From Rallus limicola (taxonomy: Eukaryota > Chordata > Aves > Gruiformes > Rallidae): a stretch of 64,000 nt of DNA. Location of the stretch: NCBI GenBank assembly GCA_022605955.1, contig JAKCOZ010000003.1, forward strand, positions 63,141,439 to 63,205,438. The letters run 5' to 3'. The translations under genes and the position numbers were made by a program. The notes beneath the pieces are model-generated. The model made no database searches and was not told the origin of the DNA. It worked only from the letters and a program-made list of their open reading frames with translations. Shown here in pieces: positions 23,266-34,026 of this stretch (position 1 is the stretch's first letter; every line of letters begins with the position of its first letter).

Positions 23266-24369
23266 GGTAGGTATATAAGAAACATATAAAGTCAATGTAT
23301 TTACCGATGAAGTCAAGTGATATGGAATTTGGTCACCCATCTCCACCTCAGATTCTGTGTCTGTGATTCATCCCTCTAATAAACTAACCTTTCTCTACAG
23401 AAACGTGGTAGCAAACAGCTGGGCAGCATATTGTAAATGCTGTTTCTCTGTTGACCTGAGCAGGTTTTGTTGTTGTTTTTTGTCCCTCAGTTAGATTTAA
23501 ATCTTTGTGGATCAGGCACAGTTATCTGGTTTGCATTTCTGCACTGAAGGGTTTTAGGTACCTGTACAGTGTGACAAGCCAGATTATGAACACAGGAGAA
23601 GGACATATATTTCCTACTGAAATATTTTCCACAATTCAAGGTCAATGTTGACTCCTCCTCCATTACCTCCTTGGTAATGACTATTAGGAGAAAAAATAGA
23701 GAAAATTACTTTGGAGCCTGCTCGACTTAAAGGACTTTGATGGTTGCTTGTGTCATTGTCCACATAAATTGCTGCAGTACCTTACAGGAGCCTCAGCTTG
23801 TGCAAACCATGTTTCCATCCTCTTTCACTGATCCTTCTCCTTCTGAACATTATTCCCCATGAAACACTGAAATATCTTACTAGTTGGCAATATTTCTGGA
23901 AAGTTTTATTGCTTGTGAATCAACAGTTTTCTGCATTAAAAGTTTCTATATCTTGAATATTTTGGCCCCATCTGGGTTGAAAAATGTGTGTTTTGGAGGC
24001 TGGAATTCAATTTTATTCTAGTGAGGTCTAGTAGGGAGATGTGTGGGAGATTTGGCTCCGTCCTTCTTTCCCCACAAAGTTCAAGTAGGTCAAATGCTAC
24101 TGCCAATGATCTAACTTTAGTTTTACTCCTTGAAATCCCCACCAGTCTCCTGGACTTGACTTTACAAGTCCTTTCATGTCACTTCACACTGTAGTGGGAG
24201 GAAGTGAAAATTACGGGCCACAGGCAGGGTTCCAAAAAGTGCTCTCTCTTTCTCAGAAAAGGGCTGGCATCTTTCCACGGGCCTTCATTGTATTTTATGG
24301 CCATACTACAGTATTTAACGGCATAATTTAGTAAGTGTCGGTACTCTGTCGTGGAGTGTGGAGAAACCA
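23266..24369. other. Noncoding stretch
   Basis: AT-rich unique sequence with no recognised gene or repeat. Confidence 0.4.
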
Positions 24370-24780
24370 TCTTATTCAACCTCTGGCGACGTGCGCTGGT
24401 TCACATAACGCACCGTGAGGTAACGTTAATGTTTTCTGGAAATGAAATTGGAGTCAGAAAAGCCCTTATTGGCCATCAGCATAAATACTGATGTCATCCT
24501 GATCATCCGGCAGAATTCAAGACCTTTTGCCCTTAAAAGGTTACTCTTTCTTGTGTTTTAGTTAATTTCCCAACAAAGTGCAGACACACATTCCACTGGT
24601 TTATCCCTGAGATGAGGATGGTTGGTTTTCTGCTGCTTTTCACTTCACCCCTTTCCCAGCTTTTGAGAATTAGCAGGCTTTTATTTGCTACTATTATTAG
24701 TACCAAAATTAGTTATTACCTTTTGCAAAATACACAAAATTATTAAAGAAAATAAAAGTCCTTGACATGGATTAGAAATA
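24370..24780. promoter_or_regulatory. Candidate conserved noncoding element
   Basis: Retained CpGs ('ggcgacgtgcgctgg', 'taacgcaccgtgag', 'gtaacgttaatg', 'catccggcag') sit within otherwise AT-rich, non-repetitive DNA. AT-rich cores follow ('ttagttaatttccc', 'ttattagtaccaaaattag'). No open frame spans it. Conservation is inferred, not measured. Confidence 0.3.
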
Positions 24781-25715
24781 CCTCCTGAAGTTGTCTGTGG
24801 AAGACCTGCGTCAAATCAAGGTACGAGCGAAAGTTTCCCAGCCTTCCAACTACAGTGTGTCTTTGTTCCTTACATGCCCTGAATGCCTGGGGGAGATAGG
24901 TCTGGCTGGGATCCTAAACTACCATCTAATTTAGGGTGTTCAAAGCATAGAGTGATGGGAAAATGGTGACTTTTCTCAGCTGTCAGAGACCATTTCATGT
25001 TTACCTTGGGTGTGCAGCTACCATCTGCGTCTTACCAGAGTATCAGGGAGGTCAGCTGTCAAAGGGTTTAGGAAGAGGCAACAGTTGCATCAGAAGCTGG
25101 TCAGATTTCATCTTCTGAAGATTTTAATGAGTCCTCCAGCTCGGAAAGCTGCAATAGTCCATCATAGTTTCTATCAGCTGTAACTGACTTTGTACTCCGC
25201 ATAAAAAGCCTACTGAATCCATGTAATGTCATTCTTCACTCCTTCAGTCGAGCCCTTCCAGCAGGACTGGTGTGGTTTGGTCTATACGGTACTGATTTTT
25301 GATCTGTAGCCAGGTCTAACTTGAAGTTTCCTCTTCTGTATCTGTCAAGAGGTAGCAACTGTTCCTCAATTCACTCTTTCTATCAGCTTAGAGATGAGTT
25401 CTAGTATCAGAGCTGTGCACGCGTCATATTCTGGCTTTGATTCATGGGTAGTATGGCTGAAGTTGGCCTGATGAGGGCAGCCAGTGATAAGCTATCCACT
25501 GTGAATGTGGGAAACCATCTCTTCTCTGTGGTGTGGAACTGGAACTGCTACATGGGTGCAGTAGTTCACTATAGTGTACACTGAAATTGATGCCTCTCTG
25601 TACACCCCAACACTACTTTGGGTAAATACTGTTTTGCTCATCACCCTCCCTAAACTCATTGTTCCACTGAAAGAAACCCAGTCTAGAAAGGAGATGCACT
25701 AAACTCTGGTAGATC
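24781..25715. other. Noncoding stretch
   Basis: No gene or repeat recognised before the CR1 cluster. Confidence 0.4.
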
Positions 25716-25718
25716 TTA

Positions 25719-26478
25719 GAATCACAGAATCATGGAGTGGTTTGAATTGGAAAAGTCCTTAAAGATTATCTTGTTCCAACCCCCTGCCATGGGCAGGGAC
25801 ACCTTCCACTAGAGCAGGTTGCCCAAAGCCTCATCCAACCTGGCCTTGAGCACTGTCAGGGAGGGGACAGCCATAACTTCTCTGGGTAACCTTTGCCAGA
25901 TATCTCATTACTCTCACAGTAAAGAATTTCTTCCTAATGTCTAATTTAAATATACTTTCTTGTAGTTTAAAACATTACCCCTTGTCCTGTCACTCCCTGG
26001 TCTTGAAACCGGTCCCTCTCCAGGTTTCCTGTAGGTTCTTTCAGGTACTGGAAGGCTGCAATAAGGTCTCCCTGGAACCTTCTCTTCTCCAGAATAAACA
26101 AGCCCAAGTCTCTCAGCCTGACTTAAAAGAAAAGATGTTCCAGCTCTCTGATTAACTTCATGGCTTCCTCTGTCCTTGCTCCAACAGCTCCATGTCCTTC
26201 TTATGGTAGGGGTCATAGAGCTGGACAGAGTTGAGGGTGAGAATCATGTCCATCACAGCCTGCTGGCTGTGCTTTTGATACAGCCTGGGATATGTTTGGC
26301 TTTCTGGGCTGCAAGGCACATTGTTGGGTTATGTTGAGCTTTTCATTAAACAAGGCCATCAAGTCTTTCTCCTCAAGGCTGCTCTCAATTATTTCTCTGC
26401 CTAGCCTGTAGTTGTGTTTGGGATTGCCCTGACTCACATGCAGGACCTCACAACTGGCCTTGTTCTACCAGGTTAAAC
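25719..26478 (-). mobile_element. CR1 LINE, 3' 0.76 kb
   Basis: Minus-strand CR1 with its tail at the low coordinate ('agaatcacagaatcatgg' on plus). It includes the full 3' UTR and the ORF2 carboxy-terminal part. Minus-strand residues GNPKHNYRLGREIIESSLEE, then KLNITQQCAL (26437-26300), match the CR1 ORF2 pattern NNPxHQYRLG...KLNMSQQCAL. It is 5'-truncated at about 26478. Frameshifts and stops break ORF2. It shares the 'ccctccctga-cag' 3' UTR variant class with the 9.4- and 15.5-kb copies. Confidence 0.93.
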
Positions 26479-26635
26479 AATGGTGAGGAGAGGGTTGTCT
26501 TGGGTGCCTGTCCCACAATGTATAATAGACATATACAATCTTTGATAGTTTTGTTTTATGAGAATAACAAGAGCTATGGCTGGGAGACATACCTGGCTTG
26601 AATAGGAGGTTGGTCAAAAAAACACAGCATAGATT

Positions 26636-26683
26636 TATGGAATGTCCCAGGATGGAAGGGACCTTGAAACATCACCTGGTCCT
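26636..26683 (-). mobile_element. Short CR1 3'-end piece
   Basis: 'aatgtcccaggatggaaggg', then 'accttgaaacatcacctggt', is the plus-strand view of a minus-strand CR1 terminus. It is cut off at about 26685, where the plus-strand CR1 begins. It may be the left half of the old minus-strand CR1 that resumes at 27893. Confidence 0.6.
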
Positions 26684-26689
26684 ACGTAG

Positions 26690-26755
26690 AAAAGGGAACC
26701 TAGACAGGGCCACAAAAATGATCAAAGTGTTGGAGCACCTCTCCTATGAAGACAG
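26690..26755 (+). mobile_element. CR1 LINE, left part, interrupted by a nested insertion
   Basis: 'cagggccacaaaaatgatc', then 'ttggagcacctctcctatga', ending 'agacag'. In intact CR1 this continues directly to 'gctgagagagttgggcttg', which is found 735 bp further on at 27490. The gap is filled exactly by a minus-strand CR1. Confidence 0.85.
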
Positions 26756-27489
26756 AATCATAGAATCCCAGACTGGTCTGGGTTGGAAAGGACTCCAAGG
26801 ATCACAGAGTTCCACTCCCCTGCCACAGGCAGGGCCACCAACCTCCAGGCCTGGAGCTACACAACATTGCCCAGGGCCCCATCCAACCTGGCCTTGAACA
26901 CCCCCAGGGATGGGGCATCCACCACCTCTCTGGGCAGCCTGTTCCAGCCCCTTACCACTCTCTCTGTAAAAAACTTCCCCCTAATGTCTAATCTGAACCT
27001 TCCTTCCTTTAGTTTTAATCCATCCCCCTTGTCCTGCCATTGTCTGCCCTTTGAAAAAGCTGATTCCCCTCCTGTTTCTCTGCTCCCTTCAGGGACTGGA
27101 AGGCTGCAATGAGGTCCCCCCACAGCCTTCTCTTCTCTAGGCTGAACCAGCCCAGATCCCTCAGCCTCTCTTTGCAGGGGAGGTGCTCCAGCTCTTTAAT
27201 CACCTTCCTGGCCTCCTCTGAACCCTCTCCAACAGTTCCACATCTTTCTTGTACTGGGGTCTCCAGCTGTGGACACAGGACTGCAGCTGGGGCCTCATGA
27301 GGGCAGAGCAGAGAGGGACAATCCCCTCCCTGTCCCTGCTGGCCACCACTCTGCTGATGGAGCCCAGGATACCACTGGCCTTCCAAGCTGCAAGAGCTCA
27401 CTGCTGGCTCATGTCAAGTGCTTACCATGACACCCAGGTCATTCTCAGCAGGGCTACTCCCAAGGAGCTCTTCTCCCAGTCTGTATATA
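26756..27489 (-). mobile_element. CR1 LINE nested inside another CR1
   Basis: A minus-strand CR1 with its tail at 26757 ('atcatagaatcccagactgg' on plus), followed by 'gttggaaaggactccaagga', 'ccatccaacctggccttgaa', 'gggatggggcatccaccacc', 'ctctctgggcagcctgttcc' and 'cactctgctgatggagccca'. Minus-strand residues from 27112 down resemble the ORF2 carboxy-terminus (WNRLPREVVDAPSLGVFK, then RLDGALGN). It is 5'-truncated at 'cttctcccagtctgtatata'. Because it splits the plus-strand copy, it is the younger of the two. ORF2 here is not continuous. Confidence 0.92.
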
Positions 27490-27893
27490 TAGGCTGAGAG
27501 TGTTGGGCTTGTTCAGTTTGGAGAAGAGAAGGCTCCAGGGGGACCTTATAGCTGCCTTCCAATACCTGAAAGATGCCTATAAGAAAGCTGCAGAACTGTT
27601 CATGAGGGCAGGTAGCAGTAGGACAAGGGGTAATGGTTTTAAACTAGAAAAAGGGAGATTGAGGTTGGATATTAGGAAAAAAAATCTTCAATATGAGCGT
27701 GATAGATCACTGAAAGAGGTTGCCCAGAGAGGTAGTGGAGGCCCTATCCCTGGAGACATTCAAGGTCAGGCTTGATGGGGCTCTGAGCGACCTGATCTAG
27801 TGAAGATGTCCTGCTTAGTGCTGGGGGGTTGGACTAGATGACCTCTGAATGTCCCTTCCAACCTTACACATTCTATGATTCTGTGATTCTAAA
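27490..27893 (+). mobile_element. CR1 LINE, right part of the interrupted copy
   Basis: Resumes at 'aggctgagagtgttgggctt' and runs to the 3' end: 'gaccttatagctgccttcca', 'ggttttaaactagaaaaagg', 'ttggatattaggaaaaaaaa', 'ggttgcccagagaggtagtg', 'atccctggagacattcaagg', 'ggttggactagatgacctct'. The tail carries two clear octamers (attctatg, attctgtg) followed by ATTCTAAATG. Its 'cctggagacattcaagg' variant separates it from the nested copy. Confidence 0.93.
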
Positions 27894-28115
27894 TGAGATT
27901 ATCTAGCCCTCTGTCCAATTGCATCTTAAAACCTCCAGTGACAGGACTCTGTGGCATCTCTGTGAAAGTTTTTCCAGTGATTGATTTTTTGACTTTGTAA
28001 ATAATTTCTTTCTACATTGAAATTAAACCTCTCCTGGTGCAACTTGTTGCTGTTGTCCCTTGTCTTCTTCATGTGTCTCCTTGTGAAGAGAAAGCCCCAA
28101 TCCTCTTTGTAGCTA
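27894..28115 (-). mobile_element. Old CR1 fragment flanking the nest
   Basis: 'attatctagccctctgtcca', 'cttaaaacctccagtgacag', 'aataatttctttctacattg', 'aaacctctcctggtgcaact' and 'tgttgtcccttgtcttcttc' are the plus-strand view of an old minus-strand CR1 3' region. With 26636-26683 it may be the original target into which the plus-strand CR1 inserted. Confidence 0.7.
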
Positions 28116-28984
28116 CATTTTAAATCAATTACATATTTCCTATATAGACTTCACCTGACGCTATCAAAGAAGGTAAGGTTGTATTTTAACAAGAATGATC
28201 AAGTTGGAAAACTGACTATCTTTTGTATTTTTAAAAATGTCTTTTGTAAACCTCAAAACCCATATGAGGCAAAGATACATGTCATTTCACAAATGGAAAA
28301 TGTGAAGTGACGCAACCCAGAAACGGTGACAAGTAATACTACCATAGGCTAATCACCGGTCCATATCCTTCCCTCAAGATGGCATGTGGCTTGGTAATTG
28401 TCCAGCTCCACCATCTGCAGAGACTGAAACTCAATTGCTGTTAACGAGAAAGAAATTATGGTGATATTACCATAATTAAAATGAGAAGAATCCTAGTTCA
28501 AGGATGATTGATGCCCATGGAAAGCTTTGGATGGAGGCAGAAAAGGCAGGTCCAAGAATGTTGGCTCAGACTTTATTTACCTGCACAATTTCCCCAGGTA
28601 CATAAGGAAATGTCCTCAGAAAAAAAAAAAAAAAGGTTTAATGTGGCTACTGACTGGTATTAAATACATGATGCATGTTGGCAGAGCGATAGATGAGAAT
28701 AGCGGAAAACACATTGTGAAAAGAATCAGAAGAATTGCTGTCATAAATCTCCCTAAACTATTCTAGCCAGAGAGAGGCTAAAAACTAAGCTGGTTACTGG
28801 AACCATAAGCAAGGGGGCTTTAGAAGAAACCCATGACTCTGTCGGTTCGTTCACACAAGTTTTGCCCATGTGTCCATGGTCTTACAAAAGGAGCAATGGA
28901 TGGCCAGGGAAAGGAAAGGGTTGTGAAGATATAATGCTGCAACTTGGGTTGTTTGGCTTTTGAGTTTTATTTTGTATTTGAGGC
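28116..28984. other. Noncoding stretch
   Basis: Contains a run of about 16 A at 28620-28635. No gene recognised. Confidence 0.4.
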
Positions 28985-29115
28985 AGGTTAAAAGAGCTCC
29001 AGGTGTTCTCTCTAGAAAAAAAGAGATTAGAAGGCAACATTAATCAAGTTTACAACATATTCAAACAAGTAGATAAAAAGGAGAGAAAAAAATACCCTGA
29101 AATGTTTTTCTAATG
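28985..29115 (+). mobile_element. Ancient CR1-like ORF2 carboxy-terminal fragment
   Basis: The plus-strand frame from about 28995 reads LQVFSLEKKRLEGNINQVYN, then IFKQVDKKERKKYPEMFF, then a stop. It aligns with the CR1/L3 ORF2 segment [24 protein letters not shown]. This is too diverged for modern CR1 and looks like an old L3/CR1 lineage. The following open frame (29117-29302) could be its continuation but I cannot align it. Confidence 0.45.
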
Positions 29116-29302
29116 AATGCATATTTTAGCTGAAGAATTCACAGGGGTCGACACGGAAAAAGACATGTATATATGGAAAACTAGGGTTAGAAGACAAAGT
29201 GAGATTATTTTAAAACTCATAAATAATTTAACTGTTGGAAGAAAAATGCAGAGAAATGTTGATCTTATTGCCAAAGGAATGACTTTAGGCCTGATAAAGT
29301 AA

Positions 29303-32300
29303 GGGGCTAAAGGGTTTTTTCATGTAGAAGAATGGCAGAATGTAGCTGTTTGTCTATTACAACTTGTCACACCAATCGTGGTTTTTCTTGGGTAAAAGAT
29401 GGGCATGTTGGGACAGGATATTCTGGCATCTTTGACACGCTAAAATGGATGTATCCAATGCTAAATGACCTTTATGTTGGAAAGAAATTGCAGTTTCTCA
29501 CTGACTTTTGTAAGGTGTTCACTGAAAGCAGTTGTAAATGTTCCTGTTAACTTTTCTTTTCTGCAGAAAGAGGCCATTGCTGAATGATTTTTTACAGTAA
29601 CACTTGCAAAAGTCCAGGAGGATCTTCACAAAGGACCAGCCACTGGGAAAATATTGAGGGGCAGACTGCCTTCTTCATTAGCATTTCTAGTTACCATGAA
29701 AATTATGCAACTTCACAGTGACCAGGACAGGTTATATAAGAGCTTCATTACTTATTTTGCACATACAATTACCTAAGTCACTCTCACACCCCTACTCAGT
29801 CTCTATAATAGCCTCTTTGTACAGTTTAGTCATGCAATTAAATGGCTGAAGTCCTCAAAGTCCCTGTTCCATGTAATTTCTGTTTCTGCCAGATGAAAAT
29901 GAGCAATAACTGCCTCTCTGGCTTGGATTTCAATTTTGTTTTACTGAACTGGTCTATATATGTCTTTGTCTTTGAAATAACTTTTCTAGATGGAGAGAAA
30001 ACAGACTGACATCCCTAAAGCCTGTTTTAGGTGAACATATGGTCTCTTTGTCTTAAAGAACCTCAAGGCTCTTGGCTGGAAGTTGCTACTGCTCAGATCA
30101 GGAAAGTGGTGTGAAGAAACTCCAGCACTTCTCTCTGGTACACAGAACCTGACCACAGGTACACTCTCTGAGGCTGTAAGTACAAACCACAGCTAATCTG
30201 TTTTACTTCCCACTGCACTTGGCTTCTCTCAGTTACTACCTCCCAGCTGAGATTTAGTCGTTTCCATCTTCACCCAAGTGTTTCCTAATTCAGCCAGGTG
30301 TAATTCTTGGTCATGTCCATCACCCACAGGACAGACAAGGTGAATCTGTGTGCACAAGCTCTGGAGGACTAGTACCTGAGAAGTGAGATTTCTCTCTTTT
30401 TTTGGCTTCTCTGCTAAAAATGCAACAAAATCACCAACTGGACTAATCAGCAGTGATTTAGACCCTTCTGATCTGGGATCATTGGAAGATTCCCTATAGG
30501 AAGGCTTACTGGCAAGCATCTGTTGCTAATGATCTGGTATGGAGGTAAAGTAAGGGCCAGTCAGACCAAGTTTGTCCTCTCACTACCAGCTGTCCCCAGC
30601 TGCACAGACCTCTACCCACTTTTTCTTCACAATTTGCAGCTAGTGGGGAGGGAGTGCTCCTTTAAATCCAATGGTTGAAAACCTTTCCTAAAATTCAGCA
30701 TTTGGTGGTATTAGCCCCTTCACGGAAGGGAAAATTCCCCAGTCTCCAATTAAACTGGATCTGGCAGTAACTCTTTCAGACAAGTGTGTTGCTTTACGTG
30801 GATTCCTTACCTCAGGAAAATAAAACACCTTAAAAGTCCAGTATTTCACCCAAACTTAGCTCTCTCCCAGAACTGCAAAAGCTTGGTAGTCAAGGAGAGA
30901 AAATATTTACTTAGTAAAGCTTTAAGATCAAGCTTTTCGGCTGGAAACTGAAAGATATAAATAAGCCTGATATAGGACCACTCCTGCTTAAACTGCAGAG
31001 CTTAATCTGCAGAGCCAGCTGGCTCTCTAGTTCTTTATCCTGTTTTGGTTTGGACTTTTCTATGCAACCCAATCTTCAGAACAGGAGTTTTAACATTCAC
31101 CCACCAAACCATCTCCTAAGTGGGGTGCTCAGACTGGACAGAGTTGGGTAGTAACTGGTGCCACACATAGGGCCAGCCTGCTCTTCTTGGGTTGCTGTGT
31201 CCCAGTCTAATCTCACATTTCTTCTCGTATTCTAAGCTTGTCTGCTTGTGGCTTATCAAGCAGAGGTATGCACAGGGAGTCAGACCCTCTTTGGCATTTG
31301 GGCTATGGAATGTTAATGCAGATGTTCTGTATAGCTGTCTCTTGGGCTTGGGTCTAGAGGCACAAGTATCTCTCCATCATCAGTCTCCTGGTTGCTTGTC
31401 CTCAAACCAAACCTGGCTCCTCCCCAGAGCTTACTCTAGTGGACTTGTGTGAAATGTGCTGCAAAGTGTTATTTTTATGATTATTGTGTGAGATTCACAT
31501 GCTGTGGCATGCTCTGGGGCTGCTCCAGAAAGCAACAATGACAGAACAGACCTAGCAGAAGGAGTTAAAACAGGGAAAATTTGGGGCGATGCTTTTCATC
31601 TGTGCTTATATGCCATTGTAACAGTGGCTGGGGACTTCTATTGGCTTGGCTTAAAAAGGATATTGTTAATGTCTAACACTTGATGACAGATGGTTCACCA
31701 ACACTGCTAGCCCCATTGTCTTGCTTAATAGCTCTTTGTTCTAGCTGAAAGAAGGTAATTGTTTCTTGTAGGAGTTGGTAGGAGGATCTGTGTAGAATGT
31801 GCCTTCTGAACAACTGTTCTAGTTTTGGAGTCTGTTCTGTAGATCACTGAAGTGGAATCGTCTCCCTTACCCTCCAGAGCAGGGGCTCACAGAGGAGGCA
31901 TCACAGTCTTGATGCCTAATTTGTGGGTGCCTAGCTGTCTGGTAGGACTCACAACACCGAGCTGTGCGATTACATCTTCTGAGCTGTGTATGGGAAAAGT
32001 AAAACTTGTGATCTGATCTGCATTGAGAGGTGAGGAGAAGTTTAGGACTCCTGTCTCTCTGATGAGGAGTAGTGCCTGTTTTTGGGATCTCATACTGTGG
32101 CTACCCAGTGGGGAGAGTTAACCCACCCACTCAACAGCTGCCTGCAAACTTACATGTTGATAGCTCTTCTTTTTAAAACTGAAAGCAGTAGCTGCAACCC
32201 AGCAATGAGTATGCCCCAGGAGAGTGCCCTGAGCAGCAGACCAAGGTGCACCAAGGGATGGGCCTATGTCCTTTTCTCCCAGTGAGGTATCTTGTGCGCC

Positions 32301-32677
32301 GTACAATGTGCATCACATTCATGGGAGCAGTGTTAAGAGCCTGGGTCTCCCAGGAGAGGTTATAGAGCCATTCGCTCCCCATTTCTATTTCCACCTTTTA
32401 AACAAAATGAGGCAGGTCAATGAGAGGAGTAGTAAATACCTGTCTGGACTGCTCTACCATCCTATAATCAAGGCCATCTCCTGTGTCATGGGAGTCTCAG
32501 GGGAGACCTGTGCTGAACCTGTGCTTGTCATTTCTCATGTGAACGTACCACACACCATGAGGCTGCTGCTTACAGCAGAAGGGCATGCTTACCTGTATGT
32601 GTGCACGGAACCACCTTCCCCAGTCTGTGCTTGCTTGATGTACTCCATGCCAAATTTAGAACATACCAGATCAAGAC
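29303..32677. other. Noncoding stretch, no gene recognised
   Basis: 3.4 kb of unique-looking sequence without CR1, LTR or exon signatures. Open frames are at most 147 codons, and the longest (32266-32709) runs into the LTR below. Confidence 0.45.
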
Positions 32678-33709
32678 TGTTTTGGGTTTGTGTGGCAAGG
32701 TTTTGGTAGCGGGGGCAGGGTGGGAGGGAGGGGGGGGAGGGAAGGAGAGAGGGGGGAGAGGGGAGGGGGAGGGGGGGGAGAGGTGCTATAGGTGTGGTTT
32801 CTGTGAGAAGATGACAGAAGCTCCTCCCATGTCTGACAGAGCCATGTCTGTCTCTAAGATGGACCTGCCTCTGGCCAAGGTCAGTGAAGGAGTGGGAGGA
32901 GGTGCTCCAGGTGCCAGAGCAGAGATTCTGCTGCAGCCCATGGAGAAGACCATGCTGAACAGGCTGTCCTCCTGTAGCCCATGGCGGATCACAGGGAGTA
33001 GAGATTCCATCTGCAACCCATGGAGGACCCCATGCCAGAGCAGGTGGAGGCACCCATGGGATGGCTGCACTGGAGTAGGGTCCTGGCAGGACCTGTGGCT
33101 GCATGAACAAAAGAGCCCATGCTGGAGTATATATGCTGGGGACACTTGTGACCCTCTTGGGGGGCCATGCTGGAGCACTCTGTAGCTGAAGGCTACCTCG
33201 TGGGAGAGATCCATACTGGAGCAGTTTGTGATGAGCTGCAGTCTGTGGGTGCAGTTAGTGGAGGACTGTCTGCTGTGGGAGGGACCCCGTGCTGGAGCAG
33301 GGACAGAGTGTGATGTGTCCACCCCCTGAGGAGGAGGGAGTGGCAGAGACAACATGTGATGACTTGACCACAACTCCCACTCTTTGTCCCCCTGTGCCGA
33401 TGCAGGGAGGAGGTGCAGAAATCCAGAGTGAAGATGAGTCTCAGAAAAAGGGAGAGGTGGGGGGACATGTTTTAAGATTTGGTTATATGTCTCATTGCCC
33501 TGCTCTGTTTTGATTGGGTAATAAATTAGATACTTTGTTTTTCCTAGTTGAGTCTGTTTTGCCTGTGACAGTAACTGCTGAATGATCTCTCCCTATCCTC
33601 ATCTTGAGCCTCAAGCCTTTCGTTATATCTTCGCTTCCCTGTCCAGCTGAGGAGTGGAGTGAATGGCTTTGGTGGGTATCTGGCCTGCAGTCAGGGTCAA
33701 CCCAGCACA
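32678..33709 (+). mobile_element. Full-length solo LTR of an avian ERVL-like retrovirus
   Basis: Starts 'tgttttgggtttgtgtggca' and 'aggttttggtagcggggg', the characteristic 5' end of a bird ERVL-type LTR. It ends 'agggtcaacccagcaca'. Inside are 'ctcccatgtctgacagagcc', many 'tgctggagca' phrases, and an R/U5-like 'ggtaataaattagatac' carrying AATAAA (33521-33526). Then come 'gttgagtctgttttgcctgt', 'cctttcgttatatcttcgct' and 'ggctttggtgggtatctgg'. Flanking 5-mers AAGAC (32673-32677) and GAGAC (33710-33714) differ at one base and are likely an aged target duplication. The 194-codon and similar frames in it are not genes. No internal viral sequence is present. Confidence 0.88.
32706..32785 (+). repeat. 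G-rich (GGGA)-like tract inside the LTR
   Basis: About 80 bp of G runs separated by single A/T/C bases on the plus strand. Multiple GGG tracts give G-quadruplex potential in the U3 part of the LTR. Confidence 0.85.
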
Positions 33710-33894
33710 GAGACACAGAATTCAGCATGGTTTATGAATACCATGGTGGGAGAATGTTTGTTACCAAGGTGTTTCTTGCCACCAGAACTCTATATGTGTT
33801 TTCCAGCAACAGAGCTAGATAGGGTCCTCAGCAGCAGTGCATGAATGTTTCAGTCTGGGCGGGCAGTAACAATACCATTGCTGAGTGCAAGTGT

Positions 33895-34026
33895 GAAAAG
33901 AGATTGGGCTCTGAGCTACCTGATAAAGTTGAAGATGTCCCTGCTTTCTGTGGGGAAGGTGGTGGTGGAATAGATGACTTCTAAAGATCCCTCCCAACCC
34001 AATTGTATTTTATGATTCTATGCGAC
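33895..34026 (+). mobile_element. CR1 LINE 3' terminal stub
   Basis: 'gattgggctctgagctacct', 'agttgaagatgtccctgctt', 'gaatagatgacttctaaaga', 'tccctcccaacccaattgta' and a 'tatgattctatg' tail. Only the last ~130 bp of a CR1 are present, a severe 5' truncation. Confidence 0.85.

Noticed and set aside
32601..33373. Overlapping 173-195-codon frames on both strands
   Set aside because: They lie inside the solo LTR and its G-rich tract. LTRs of this type do not encode proteins.
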